DNA of 64,000 bases from Thiocystis violacea (GTDB taxonomy: Bacteria > Pseudomonadota > Gammaproteobacteria > Chromatiales > Chromatiaceae). Position numbers and translations under genes: made by a program. The notes under the pieces are model-generated. The model had not been told where the DNA came from. It ran no database searches and saw only the letters and a list, made by a program, of their open reading frames with translations. Shown here piece by piece: positions 36,516 to 46,577 of this stretch (positions within the stretch are counted from its first letter, which is position 1; every line of letters begins with the position of its first letter). The DNA lies in assembly GCF_016583565.1 (NCBI RefSeq), contig NZ_NRRF01000001.1:124001-188000 (forward strand), given 5' to 3'.

Positions 36516-36743
36516 AAAGCAGCGGCTTTATCACTCCTGTAGCACCCAGCGGTGTCACCTACGACACCCCATCGAAGGCTCCCCTACCTACCTCGCCCCC
36601 CGTTTTACCTCTGGCGGCCACCAATCCTCGCCGTTGCCGCCAAGGCGGCCGTCAAGAGTTCGCGACACCTCAGCGTTGAGCCGCAGGCCCCAGCGATCGG
36701 GTCGACTGGGGACCTGCCCTTCACTCAAGCCGCGGGCGCAGGC

Positions 36744-37394
36744 TCAGAGCGATTTCTTGCAGAAGTACCAGTCGACGCACTCGTACTCCCCGCTTGCCAC
36801 CCGCGCGTTGGCTTCCTCAACGCTGCCAGGCGGCGGGACGATGACCTTGTCGCCCGGCTGCCAATTCTCGGGGGTGGCGACCTTATTGGCATCCGAGGTC
36901 TGCATCGCCTTCACCAAGCGCAGGATCTCGTCGATGGAGCGGCCATTGCTCATTGGGTAGTAGAGCATGGCGCGCAGCACGCCCTCGGGGTCGATCACGA
37001 AGGTCGCTCGCACCGCGGAGGTATCGCTCGCGCCCGGCTGAATCATGCCGTAGGCCTTGGCGACCTGCATCGAGAGATCGGCAATGATCGGAAAACCGAT
37101 CTCGACGTCGAACTTCTCCTTGATGTTGCGCACCCAGGCGACATGACTGTAGTGGCTATCGATCGAGAGCCCGAGCAGGTCGCAGCCGATCGCCTTGAAG
37201 TCGGCGTGGCGGCGGGCGAAGCCCATGAACTCCGTCGTGCAGACTGGGGTGAAGTCGGCCGGATGCGAGAAGAGCACCAGCCATTTTCCGCGATAATCCT
37301 CCAGGTTCTTACGACCGTGGGTGGTGGGTGCGTCGAAGGCCGGTGCGGGCTCGTTCAAGCGTGGCATGGCGGGGGCGGACGTTTCGTTGGTCAT
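36744..37394 (-). CDS. Peroxiredoxin (AhpC/TSA, Prx6-like)
   Basis: This 216-residue thiol peroxidase has the peroxidatic Cys in FTPVCTTEF and Arg in the SAVRATFVIDP segment. The C-terminal arm ends YECVDWYFCKKSL, with two further Cys, as in the Prx6-type enzymes of archaea and some bacteria where C-terminal Cys residues take part in resolution. It would reduce H2O2 or organic peroxides in the cytoplasm. It stands alone on the minus strand. A perfect FNR-type palindrome and a Fur-like sequence lie upstream (37500-37534), suggesting oxygen or iron control. The start ATG is preceded by GGAGA. Confidence 0.95.
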   Translation of the reverse strand: MTNETSAPAMPRLNEPAPAFDAPTTHGRKNLEDYRGKWLVLFSHPADFTPVCTTEFMGFARRHADFKAIGCDLLGLSIDSHYSHVAWVRNIKEKFDVEIGFPIIADLSMQVAKAYGMIQPGASDTSAVRATFVIDPEGVLRAMLYYPMSNGRSIDEILRLVKAMQTSDANKVATPENWQPGDKVIVPPPGSVEEANARVASGEYECVDWYFCKKSL

Positions 37395-37499
37395 TCTTTA
37401 ATCTCCATTCTTGATCAGTGTCTTACGTGTTGATCCCTCTCCCGAGGTTGACGTTAGATTAGCGATTACTGATAAACGCCTGAAGTCGTTTGTTACGAT

Positions 37500-37514
37500 G
37501 AAAATCATTGTCAT
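37500..37514. promoter_or_regulatory. Fur-like sequence upstream of peroxiredoxin
   Basis: GAAAATCATTGTC closely matches half of the Fur consensus (GATAATCATTATC, 11 of 13 bases). It lies between the FNR-type palindrome and the peroxiredoxin start. The match is partial, so this is only a candidate. Confidence 0.35.
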
Positions 37515-37520
37515 AGCCGA

Positions 37521-37534
37521 TTGATATATATCAA
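37521..37534. promoter_or_regulatory. FNR/Anr-type binding site
   Basis: TTGATATATATCAA matches the FNR consensus TTGAT-N4-ATCAA perfectly and sits in a larger 20-base perfect palindrome from CGATTGAT to ATCAATCG (37518-37537). Its centre is 133 bases from the peroxiredoxin ATG (minus strand) and also faces a weak plus-strand frame. An oxygen-sensing CRP/FNR-family regulator is the obvious candidate ligand. Confidence 0.75.
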
Positions 37535-37635
37535 TCGATCGTCTTTTCTTATTGAATGCCGCGATTCGGAGACTGCCGCCGGGCTACTCCGCGCCCGCCG
37601 GAGCAAGCCGCGCTCCACTCGATCGACTCGGCGGG

Positions 37636-37785
37636 ATGGCCGATCACAGCGATCCTGACACGCCGGATCAGGACAGCGGCGAATCGCCGGACAAGCGGAC
37701 GGGCTCGAGCAAGCTCAGCAAGACGCTGGACTTGCCCATCGACGACGTGCGCGAACGGATCTTGGCCGCTGAGGCTGTGCCGTGA
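37636..37785 (+). CDS. Possible small hypothetical protein
   Basis: This frame would encode 49 acidic, hydrophilic residues starting MADHSDPDTPDQ and ending VRERILAAEAVP. The end looks like an amphipathic helix. There is no convincing ribosome binding site and no family that I recognise. It lies between the FNR-type site and a decayed recombinase fragment, so it may be the stump of a larger, lost gene. An in-frame ATG at 37552 would extend it by 28 residues. Confidence 0.25.
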   Translation: MADHSDPDTPDQDSGESPDKRTGSSKLSKTLDLPIDDVRERILAAEAVP

Positions 37786-37861
37786 GTTATTGGGAAGCTA
37801 GTGGGGAGAAGGCTAACATCATGATTCTCTTTGCCAATTAAGCGAGAACGATTTAGCCCTA

Positions 37862-38005
37862 ATCGGAAAAGCGCGGAAGCTTGATAATCGCTAAGTTGAA
37901 GAGATTCAGGCTAGACTTGCCCAGGGTAAGACCGAGAAGGCTATAGTCGCCGATATGGGTAGGGTCTCAAGGCAGATCCTGCGGGCCGATCTGACATGCG
38001 GGTAA
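37862..38005 (+). pseudogene. Decayed serine recombinase (resolvase/invertase) C-terminal fragment
   Basis: The plus-strand reading IGKARKLDNR, stop, VEEIQARLAQGKTEKAIVAD, then MGRVSRQIL matches the C-terminal helix-turn-helix of resolvase/invertase proteins, where the usual pattern is RKL...QVEEI..RLA.G.S...IA...GVSR.TL. The internal TAA stands where a Gln codon (CAA) is expected, and an extra residue interrupts the recognition helix. No catalytic domain is present. The fragment lies 75 bases from tRNA-Ser in AT-richer DNA, suggesting the remains of a small mobile insertion. Confidence 0.55.
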
Positions 38006-38079
38006 AGCGTGCGGGGGATAAGATTTAGCGGGTCTACCAATCAGTTGACACCGAAGGAAAACTAGCTACGTCATTGAGT

Positions 38080-38170
38080 TGGCGGAGAGAGAGGGATTCG
38101 AACCCTCGATAGGGGATTAACCTATACTCCCTTAGCAGGGGAGCGCCTTCAGCCACTCGGCCATCTCTCC
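38080..38170 (-). tRNA. tRNA-Ser (anticodon GCU)
   Basis: The minus strand gives a class II tRNA: acceptor GGAGAGA pairing with TCTCTCC, D-arm, anticodon stem CTCCC with loop CTGCTAA (anticodon GCT), a long variable arm (TATAGG...CCTATC), and the T-arm with GGTTCGAATCC. The discriminator is G, followed by an encoded CCA at 38082-38080. The position downstream of csrA is the usual one in gammaproteobacteria. Confidence 0.97.
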
Positions 38171-38280
38171 GAAAATTGCGCTCTAAGTTCTTTAGAGACT
38201 TTCTTACGACAGGTTGGTCGCTGTCGCTTCCAGACCTGATTCGGATGCGTCAGAAAGAGGACAACAGTCTTCAACGTAAG

Positions 38281-38304
38281 GCCGGGTACTTTAACACACC
38301 CGGC
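38281..38304. terminator. Hairpin downstream of csrA
   Basis: GCCGGGT and ACCCGGC form a perfect 7-bp stem with a 10-base loop, 14 bases after the csrA stop on the minus strand. There is no strong T-run in the csrA direction, so it is at best a weak terminator or a processing site before the tRNA. Confidence 0.4.
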
Positions 38305-38317
38305 AAGGTCTTTCTAG

Positions 38318-38536
38318 TCAATCGAGCTGATCAGGATGACCCGTCAGGTTCGCGCTCTGGCCTGCCTCGGCTTGCTCGCGCTTGATCCGCTCGTAGATCT
38401 CTTCGCGATGGACAGCCACGTCACGCGGTGCATTCACGCCGATGCGAACTTGATTTCCCTTGACGCCGAGCACGGTTACGGTCACTTCGTCGCCAATCAT
38501 TAAAGTTTCGCCAACCCGGCGAGTCAAAATCAACAT
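38318..38536 (-). CDS. csrA: Carbon storage regulator CsrA
   Basis: This 72-residue RNA-binding protein starts [20 protein letters not shown] and contains [20 protein letters not shown], the full CsrA/RsmA signature. It is a post-transcriptional regulator that binds GGA motifs in mRNA leaders and affects carbon flow, motility and biofilm, often including GGDEF/EAL gene expression. It follows lysC, as in many gammaproteobacteria. ATG 38536 has GGAG and AAGG upstream; the longer frame to 38641 is not supported. Confidence 0.97.
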   Translation of the reverse strand: MLILTRRVGETLMIGDEVTVTVLGVKGNQVRIGVNAPRDVAVHREEIYERIKREQAEAGQSANLTGHPDQLD

Positions 38537-38935
38537 TGCCTTGTTCTCCCTATAATCCTCAATCCGAATAGATGATCCACCCGGCCCGGCAACTCGATGC
38601 CTCTGAAACGCCGTGCGCGGAAGGGTGGAACCACCCCCCACACCAAGGGCGAGGGCAACTGCCTCACACCTAGGATTCTACCAGTTGCTCGGGCGCTTAC
38701 ATAACAAAATAACCCGCCTCAATGACATCTGGCCGTTGAGACCAAAAACAACCGAAAAACACATATGATCCCGACTAACGGCCAGGTGACAGGCGATCAG
38801 GGTTGCCCGACCGATTTCTTACGACACACCGACGCGTGAAAGCGGCACCGAGATCAGATCACCAAGCACGCGACCGGGCCAGATCCGCAATCAGACGACC
38901 CTATCGCAGGCGTTTTTGCAGTTCGGCAGCAGTCG
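38537..38935. other. lysC-csrA intergenic region
   Basis: This 399-base gap contains an AT-rich stretch around 38700-38770 likely to hold the csrA promoter. Within it, CTGGCCGTT (38729-38737) and AACGGCCAG (38777-38785) are perfect 9-bp inverted repeats separated by 39 bases, a possible leader structure or lysC terminator stem. No gene is seen. Confidence 0.5.
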
Positions 38936-40165
38936 CTAGACGACGGGCTCTTGGTCGAGACCGAATGCGTCGTGCAACGCGCGCACACCCAACTCCAGGT
39001 ACTTCTCGTCGACGACGACGGAGATCTTGATCTCCGACGTCGAGATCATGCGGATGTTGATCCCCTCCTCCGCCAGGCTCGAGAACATGCGGCTGGCGAT
39101 GCCCGCATGACTGCGCATGCCGACGCCGACGAGCGAGATCTTGGCGATCTGCGGATCACCCAACACCTGACGCGCCCCCAAATTATCGGCGGTCGCCTTC
39201 AGGATCTCCAAGGCCCGCGCATAGTCATTCCGATGGACGGTGAAGGTGAAGTCTGTCGCTGCCTCCTGGGCCGCGACATTCTGTATGATCATGTCGACCT
39301 CGATGTTGGCATCGGCGATCGGTCCCAGGATCTGATAGGCGACGCCAGGCTGGTCGGGAACCCCGAGCACCGTCAGTTTGGCCTCGTCGCGACTGAAGGC
39401 GATTCCTGAGATCTGGGCGTCTTCCACGGCATTTTCCTCAAAGGTGATCAGGGTGCCCTCGCCTTCCTCGAAGCTCGAGAGCACGCGCAGCGGGACTCTG
39501 TACTTTCCGGCGAACTCGACCGAGCGGATCTGGAGCACCTTCGAGCCCAGACTCGCCATTTCGAGCATCTCCTCGAAGGTGATGCGGTCGAGCTTGCGCG
39601 CCTTGGGCTCGACGCGCGGATCCGTCGTGTAGACGCCATCCACATCGGTGTAGATCTGGCACTCGTCGGCCTTGAGCGCCGCGGCAATCGCGACCGCCGA
39701 GGTATCCGAGCCGCCGCGCCCGAGGGTCGTGATGTCGCCGTGCTCGTCGATGCCTTGGAAACCGGCGACGACAACCACCCGCCCGGCGTCCAGGTCGGCC
39801 CGCACACGTGCCGCATCGATGTCGCGGATGCGCGCCTTGTTGTGGGCGCTGTCCGTCAGGATGTGCACCTGCGCCCCGGTATAGGAGCGGGCGGGACAGC
39901 CATGGGCCTGCAGCGCCATGCTGAGCAAGGCAATGGTGACCTGCTCGCCGGTCGACAAGAGTACATCGAGCTCGCGCGGCTCGGGACGCTCCTGGAGTTG
40001 CCTCGCCAGCCCGATGAGGCGATCGGTCTCGCCGGACATCGCGGACACGACGACGACGACGTGATCGCCTTGGTCGCGCCAGCGCTTCACGCGCTCCGCG
40101 ACCGCCATGATGCGCTCGATGGTCCCAACGGAGGTCCCACCGTACTTCTGCACGATCAGCGCCAT
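38936..40165 (-). CDS. lysC: Aspartate kinase
   Basis: This 409-residue protein starts VQKYGGTSVGTIERI, the amino-acid kinase signature, with the catalytic core over about 1-245, including GFQGIDEHGDITTLGRGGSD and TDVDGVYTTDPR. Two ACT domains (about 265-405) provide allosteric control, probably by lysine and threonine. It phosphorylates aspartate in the pathway to lysine, threonine, methionine and diaminopimelate. The start has AGGAAT upstream. It follows alaS by about 80 bases. Confidence 0.97.
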   Translation of the reverse strand: MALIVQKYGGTSVGTIERIMAVAERVKRWRDQGDHVVVVVSAMSGETDRLIGLARQLQERPEPRELDVLLSTGEQVTIALLSMALQAHGCPARSYTGAQVHILTDSAHNKARIRDIDAARVRADLDAGRVVVVAGFQGIDEHGDITTLGRGGSDTSAVAIAAALKADECQIYTDVDGVYTTDPRVEPKARKLDRITFEEMLEMASLGSKVLQIRSVEFAGKYRVPLRVLSSFEEGEGTLITFEENAVEDAQISGIAFSRDEAKLTVLGVPDQPGVAYQILGPIADANIEVDMIIQNVAAQEAATDFTFTVHRNDYARALEILKATADNLGARQVLGDPQIAKISLVGVGMRSHAGIASRMFSSLAEEGINIRMISTSEIKISVVVDEKYLELGVRALHDAFGLDQEPVV

Positions 40166-40244
40166 CGATGATTCCTGTATAGCTGTTCGTTCACGATTGC
40201 CGGGTCGGTTAAGGTGTCAGGGTGCTGTCGGAGCACCGATGGCT

Positions 40245-42851
<2,607 letters not shown>

Positions 42852-42894
42852 TGGGAATTCTCGAATGGACCGCTCGCCGACGGGGTCCGGTCAG

Positions 42895-43374
42895 TCATTG
42901 AATCTTAAGGAAGCGCCGAATGGCATCCACGGGAAAACCGCGCTGCTCGAGGAAACGGGCTTGCTTGGCGTAGTCTGACCGGTCGATTGGCTGACCGGCG
43001 TGAAAGCGACGCTCGTGTGCCCTGGCCAGGTACTCGGACCAGGCCTCGTCAAAGGGGTGTAGATAGCGTCCGATGAGGTCGTCGGCAAGTCCCTTCTCGC
43101 GCAGTTCGGCGCGGATTCGCAGGGGACCGAAGCCCTTGTGTGCGCGCTCGCTCACGTACTGCTCGGCCAGGCGCCGCTCATCGAGCGCGCCGTCGCGCTC
43201 AAGCCGATCGAGCACAAGACCCGCATCGCCGTCAGAGAAACCGCGCGCCTGGATCTTGCGCATCAGTTCCAGGCGCGAGTGCTCGCGCGTGGCGAGCAAC
43301 CTGAGTGCGAGACGCTCGATCGCGCAAGCCGGATCGGCATCGACAGGCTCGATGAGACGGGCGCTCAGGGTCAA
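42895..43374 (-). CDS. recX: RecA regulatory protein RecX
   Basis: This protein of about 159 residues has the helical RecX repeats, including [38 protein letters not shown] and a C-terminal [20 protein letters not shown]. It binds and restrains RecA filaments. The frame starts with TTG at 43374 overlapping the recA stop, but GGAGG lies only two bases upstream of it, so the exact start is uncertain. Translational coupling to recA is likely. Confidence 0.93.
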   Translation of the reverse strand: MTLSARLIEPVDADPACAIERLALRLLATREHSRLELMRKIQARGFSDGDAGLVLDRLERDGALDERRLAEQYVSERAHKGFGPLRIRAELREKGLADDLIGRYLHPFDEAWSEYLARAHERRFHAGQPIDRSDYAKQARFLEQRGFPVDAIRRFLKIQ

Positions 43375-44411
43375 TCCTCCGTCGGGGCCTCGGCCGGCTC
43401 AGGAGCCGACTCGGCCACCGCCTTGGGCAGCAGCTTATCGCGGATCTGGGCTTCGATGGACTGCGCGATCTCCGGATTTTCGCAGAGGAAGCCGCGCACG
43501 TTGTCCTTGCCCTGCCCGAGCCGATTCCCTTCATAGCTGTACCAGGCGCCGGATTTCTCGACGACGCCATTGGCCACGCCCAGGTCGATGATCTCGCCCT
43601 CGCGGGAGATCCCATGTCCGTAGAGGATGTCGAACTCGGTCTGCCTGAAGGGCGGCGCAACCTTGTTCTTGACGACCTTGACCTTGGTCTCGCTGCCGAT
43701 GACCTCCTCGCCCTTCTTGATGCTGCCCGTGCGGCGGATATCCAGTCGCACGGAGGCATAGAACTTGAGCGCGTTGCCACCGGTGGTGGTTTCGGGCGAG
43801 CCGAACATGACGCCGATCTTCATGCGGATCTGATTGATGAAGATGACGCAACAGTTCGAGCGCTTGATGTTGCCCGTGAGCTTGCGCAGCGCCTGCGACA
43901 TGAGCCGAGCCTGCAAGCCCATGTGGGAATCACCCATCTCTCCCTCGATCTCGGCCTTGGGCGTGAGGGCCGCGACCGAATCGACCACCACCACGTCCAC
44001 CGCGCCGGAGCGCACCAGCATGTCGGTGATCTCCAACGCCTGCTCGCCCGTGTCCGGCTGCGACACCAGGAGGTCGTTCATATCGACGCCGAGCTTCTCG
44101 GCATAGCCGGGGTCAAGGGCGTGTTCGGCGTCCACGAAGGCCGCCGTGCCGCCAAGCTTCTGCGCCTCGGCCACGATGTGCAGCGTCAGGGTTGTCTTGC
44201 CCGACGACTCAGGCCCGTAGATCTCGATGACGCGACCACGCGGCACGCCGCCGATGCCGAGCGCAAGGTCGAGCCCCAGGGAACCCGTCGAGATCGCCTC
44301 GATATTGCGCACCGCGCCGGCGTCGCCCATGCGCATGACAGAGCCCTTGCCGAACTGCTTCTCGATTTGGCTGAGCGCGGCGTTCAGTGCCTTCTTGCGG
44401 TTCTCGTCCAT
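43371..44411 (-). CDS. recA: DNA recombinase RecA
   Basis: This 346-residue protein is a complete Rec[21 protein letters not shown], Walker [10 protein letters not shown], Walker [11 protein letters not shown], and the loops [16 protein letters not shown] and [17 protein letters not shown]. It catalyses strand exchange in homologous recombination and triggers LexA cleavage. The Ala/Glu/Pro-rich C-terminus is typical. No CTGT-N8-ACAG LexA box is visible upstream; a different dyad is listed at 44539-44567. Confidence 0.98.
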   Translation of the reverse strand: MDENRKKALNAALSQIEKQFGKGSVMRMGDAGAVRNIEAISTGSLGLDLALGIGGVPRGRVIEIYGPESSGKTTLTLHIVAEAQKLGGTAAFVDAEHALDPGYAEKLGVDMNDLLVSQPDTGEQALEITDMLVRSGAVDVVVVDSVAALTPKAEIEGEMGDSHMGLQARLMSQALRKLTGNIKRSNCCVIFINQIRMKIGVMFGSPETTTGGNALKFYASVRLDIRRTGSIKKGEEVIGSETKVKVVKNKVAPPFRQTEFDILYGHGISREGEIIDLGVANGVVEKSGAWYSYEGNRLGQGKDNVRGFLCENPEIAQSIEAQIRDKLLPKAVAESAPEPAEAPTED

Positions 44412-44538
44412 CCGGCCTCCAGGTTCGCGTCGTGATTCCAGCCGTCCTCACCAGGTCTTCGCCGAACGCCCGCGGCCCAAGCGCTCGGACCGGGGACGGC
44501 AATCTCAATCGAAATGGCCCTGATGCTAAGCCGGCAAT

Positions 44539-44567
44539 TATGACATAGCTTCTTGATTCAAGTCATA
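44539..44567. promoter_or_regulatory. Dyad upstream of recA
   Basis: TATGAC (44539-44544) and GTCATA (44562-44567) are perfect inverted repeats, with an internal palindrome CTTGATTCAAG at 44552-44562. They lie about 130-155 bases upstream of the recA ATG, where SOS control would be expected. The canonical gammaproteobacterial LexA box is absent, so this may be a divergent LexA operator or an unrelated site. Confidence 0.4.
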
Positions 44568-44591
44568 CCCAGACGACGGCCGCCGCGACGC

Positions 44592-45128
44592 TCAGACCGG
44601 CGCGGGCGGGTCTGCGCCGATCAGCGGCCAGCGCCGATGAAGGCGGTAGCGCGGTCGGGCACCGGGCACGCCATGCGCCAGCACCAACTCACGCGCCACC
44701 CAATCCACTGGCTCCCGGAGGGCTCCTGAGACAGGCTGCGACGCCTTCCTGGCGAGGGTGAGGTGTGGCCGGTATGGTCGCGTTTCCGGCTCCAGCCCAC
44801 AGGCCGCGAGCGCGCACTGCAAGCCGGATACGAGACCCAGCAAGGCCGCGGGCGAGCGCGAGGGGGCGCACCACATCACCCGAGATCGCCCGAAATGCCC
44901 AATGCGATCGATCTCGAGCCTGAAGTGCTCGCACCGCACGCGACCGGCCGCGGCCTCGACGCAGGCGAGTCGCGGCGGATCCAGCGCGCCGAGGAAGATC
45001 AGCGTCAGATGCAGGTCCCGCGCATGGCTGGGACGCACGCCGGCGGGCAACCAAGGCGCGGCCTGGGCGAGGAGTGCGTCCTGCGTCTCCGCATCAGGCC
45101 AGAGCGCGAGGAACCAACGCTCAGCCAT
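44592..45128 (-). CDS. thpR: RNA 2',3'-cyclic phosphodiesterase
   Basis: This 178-residue protein of the 2H phosphoesterase superfamily has its two H-x-T/S-x motifs, HLTLIFLG (about 41) and HLTLAR (about 122). It hydrolyses 2',3'-cyclic phosphate RNA ends. The ATG at 45128 overlaps the end of the pncC gene by eight bases; the longer upstream frame is the shadow of pncC. In many proteobacteria thpR, pncC and recA are neighbours. Confidence 0.93.
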   Translation of the reverse strand: MAERWFLALWPDAETQDALLAQAAPWLPAGVRPSHARDLHLTLIFLGALDPPRLACVEAAAGRVRCEHFRLEIDRIGHFGRSRVMWCAPSRSPAALLGLVSGLQCALAACGLEPETRPYRPHLTLARKASQPVSGALREPVDWVARELVLAHGVPGARPRYRLHRRWPLIGADPPAPV

Positions 45129-45630
45129 GCGACTGCAGCAGCTCCAGGACACCCTCCAGTGCCGCTTGCACGGCGCGCGCGCGCACCTGCTCGCGATCGC
45201 CGGCGATCGGCAGACAACGCACCACGGGCTCCTGTCCAATCCGCCCCCAGGCCATCCAGACGGTACCGACCGGTTTGTCCGCGCTGCCGCCCCCTGGACC
45301 CGCGATGCCGCTGATCGCCACGGCCAGCTGCGAGCGGCTGCGCTGCAGCGCGCCGAGCACCATCTCGCGCACCACGGCCGCGCTGACGGCGCCATGGGTG
45401 TCCAGCGTTTCGGCGCGGACGCCTAGCATGTCCTGCTTCGCTGCGTTGCTATAGGTGACGAAGCCGCGATCGAACCAGGCGCTGCTGCCCGCGATGTCTG
45501 TGACGACCTTGGCCACCCAGCCCCCGGTGCAGGATTCGGCCGTCGCCAGCATGAATCCGAACGCCTGCAGACGCTCCCCGACGCGCGTCGCCAGCGACCC
45601 CAGCCTGACCTCTAGCGCTTGCTCGATCAT
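45121..45630 (-). CDS. pncC: Nicotinamide-nucleotide amidohydrolase (CinA C-terminal type)
   Basis: This protein of about 169 residues matches the CinA C-terminal domain: LATAESCTGGWVAKVVTDI, FDRGFVTYSNAAKQDMLGV and AVAISGIAGPGGGSADKPVG. It deamidates NMN to nicotinate mononucleotide in pyridine nucleotide salvage. ATG 45630 is preferred over TTG 45666. It precedes thpR with an eight-base overlap and lies upstream of recA in the common pncC-recA arrangement. Confidence 0.93.
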   Translation of the reverse strand: MIEQALEVRLGSLATRVGERLQAFGFMLATAESCTGGWVAKVVTDIAGSSAWFDRGFVTYSNAAKQDMLGVRAETLDTHGAVSAAVVREMVLGALQRSRSQLAVAISGIAGPGGGSADKPVGTVWMAWGRIGQEPVVRCLPIAGDREQVRARAVQAALEGVLELLQSHG

Positions 45631-45755
45631 GGCGCCGAGTGTCACCCAAGCGGCGTCATCAAACAATGCCGCGCATGGAAATGACCGGCCGACACCCGCA
45701 GAATAGCGGACACTGGAACAGTGCTAGAGCCTAACCTTGCTGGAGCCTACCGCAG

Positions 45756-46037
45756 ATGAGTGATCTGGAGATCCGTTGCGAGCACAAACCATCGCCCGCC
45801 AAGTTGGACGTCCTGGGCGTCGAGGACTGGGCGATCTGGAAGAAAGAGCCATCGACCTTCCCGTGGCGATACGACCAAGCGGAAACCTGCTACGTTTTGC
45901 GTGGCCGGTTCACCGTCACGCCGGAGGGCGGCGAACCACAGTCCTTTCGCCGGGGCGACCTCATTCGCTTCCCGGCCGGACTGTCCTGTACCTGGGAGGT
46001 CACCGAAGCCGTCGAAAAGCATTATCGATTCGACTAG
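45756..46037 (+). CDS. Small cupin-domain protein
   Basis: This 93-residue protein is a single cupin of the DUF861/EutQ-like type, with WRYDQAETCYVLRGRFTVTP and GDLIRFPAGLSCTWEV. The usual metal-binding His positions are largely replaced (Asp/Glu/Cys in YDQAETCYVL), so it may bind a ligand and not act as a dioxygenase. It starts a plus-strand run with the DUF302 and ferredoxin-reductase genes, spaced by 28 bases from the next. Its physiological role is not known. Confidence 0.85.
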   Translation: MSDLEIRCEHKPSPAKLDVLGVEDWAIWKKEPSTFPWRYDQAETCYVLRGRFTVTPEGGEPQSFRRGDLIRFPAGLSCTWEVTEAVEKHYRFD

Positions 46038-46065
46038 AAACCACCGATTCGACTGAGGACAGAGG

Positions 46066-46575
46066 ATGAGAACCATGACGATGAAAACGAGAATCTGGCT
46101 GCCGTTGCTCACGCTCGTACCCCTGCTGATCCTGACCACGCTGGTCAAGGCCGAGGGCATGAGCATCGCCGATACCGTCGTCAAGATGCCGCTGGCCGAA
46201 GGCGTCGACATGGACGATGCCGCGGACTCCATGATGCTCCGCGCCAATGCACTCAACTTCAAGATGGTCGCGCGCCTGCCGCTCTACAAAGAGCTGGAGG
46301 CCATGGGCGTGGAGACCAAGCGCATCGAGATCTTCCAATTCTGCGATGCGCGCATCGCCGCCCAGATGATCCAGGAAAACATCGATTTCTCGGCCTATCT
46401 CCCCTGCCGAATCACCTTGATCGAGGATCAGGACGGCAAACCCTGGTTGATCACCCTGGATCTCGACAAGGTCATTCAGATGGCCAACCTGCCCCCCAAA
46501 CTCAAGACGCTTGCCATCAAGGTACGCGATACCATGATGGAGATCATGACCGCTGGCGCGACCGGAGACCTCTGA
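46066..46575 (+). CDS. Exported DUF302-family protein
   Basis: This 169-residue protein has a signal peptide (IWLPLLTLVPLLILTTLVKA) and a DUF302-like domain with RIEIFQFCDARIAAQMIQEN and SAYLPCRITLIEDQDGKPWL. DUF302 proteins are common in sulfur oxidisers, often near sulfur or thiosulfate genes, but their activity is not established. Two Cys (in FQFCDA and LPCRI) are notable for redox or metal roles. GAGGA precedes ATG 46066. It overlaps nothing but is only two bases from the next gene, so the two are surely coupled. Confidence 0.85.
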   Translation: MRTMTMKTRIWLPLLTLVPLLILTTLVKAEGMSIADTVVKMPLAEGVDMDDAADSMMLRANALNFKMVARLPLYKELEAMGVETKRIEIFQFCDARIAAQMIQENIDFSAYLPCRITLIEDQDGKPWLITLDLDKVIQMANLPPKLKTLAIKVRDTMMEIMTAGATGDL

Positions 46576-46577
46576 CC

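Noticed and set aside
44592..45395. Longer thpR frame reaching 45395
   Set aside because: The extra N-terminal part is the shadow of pncC; the family begins at the ATG at 45128.
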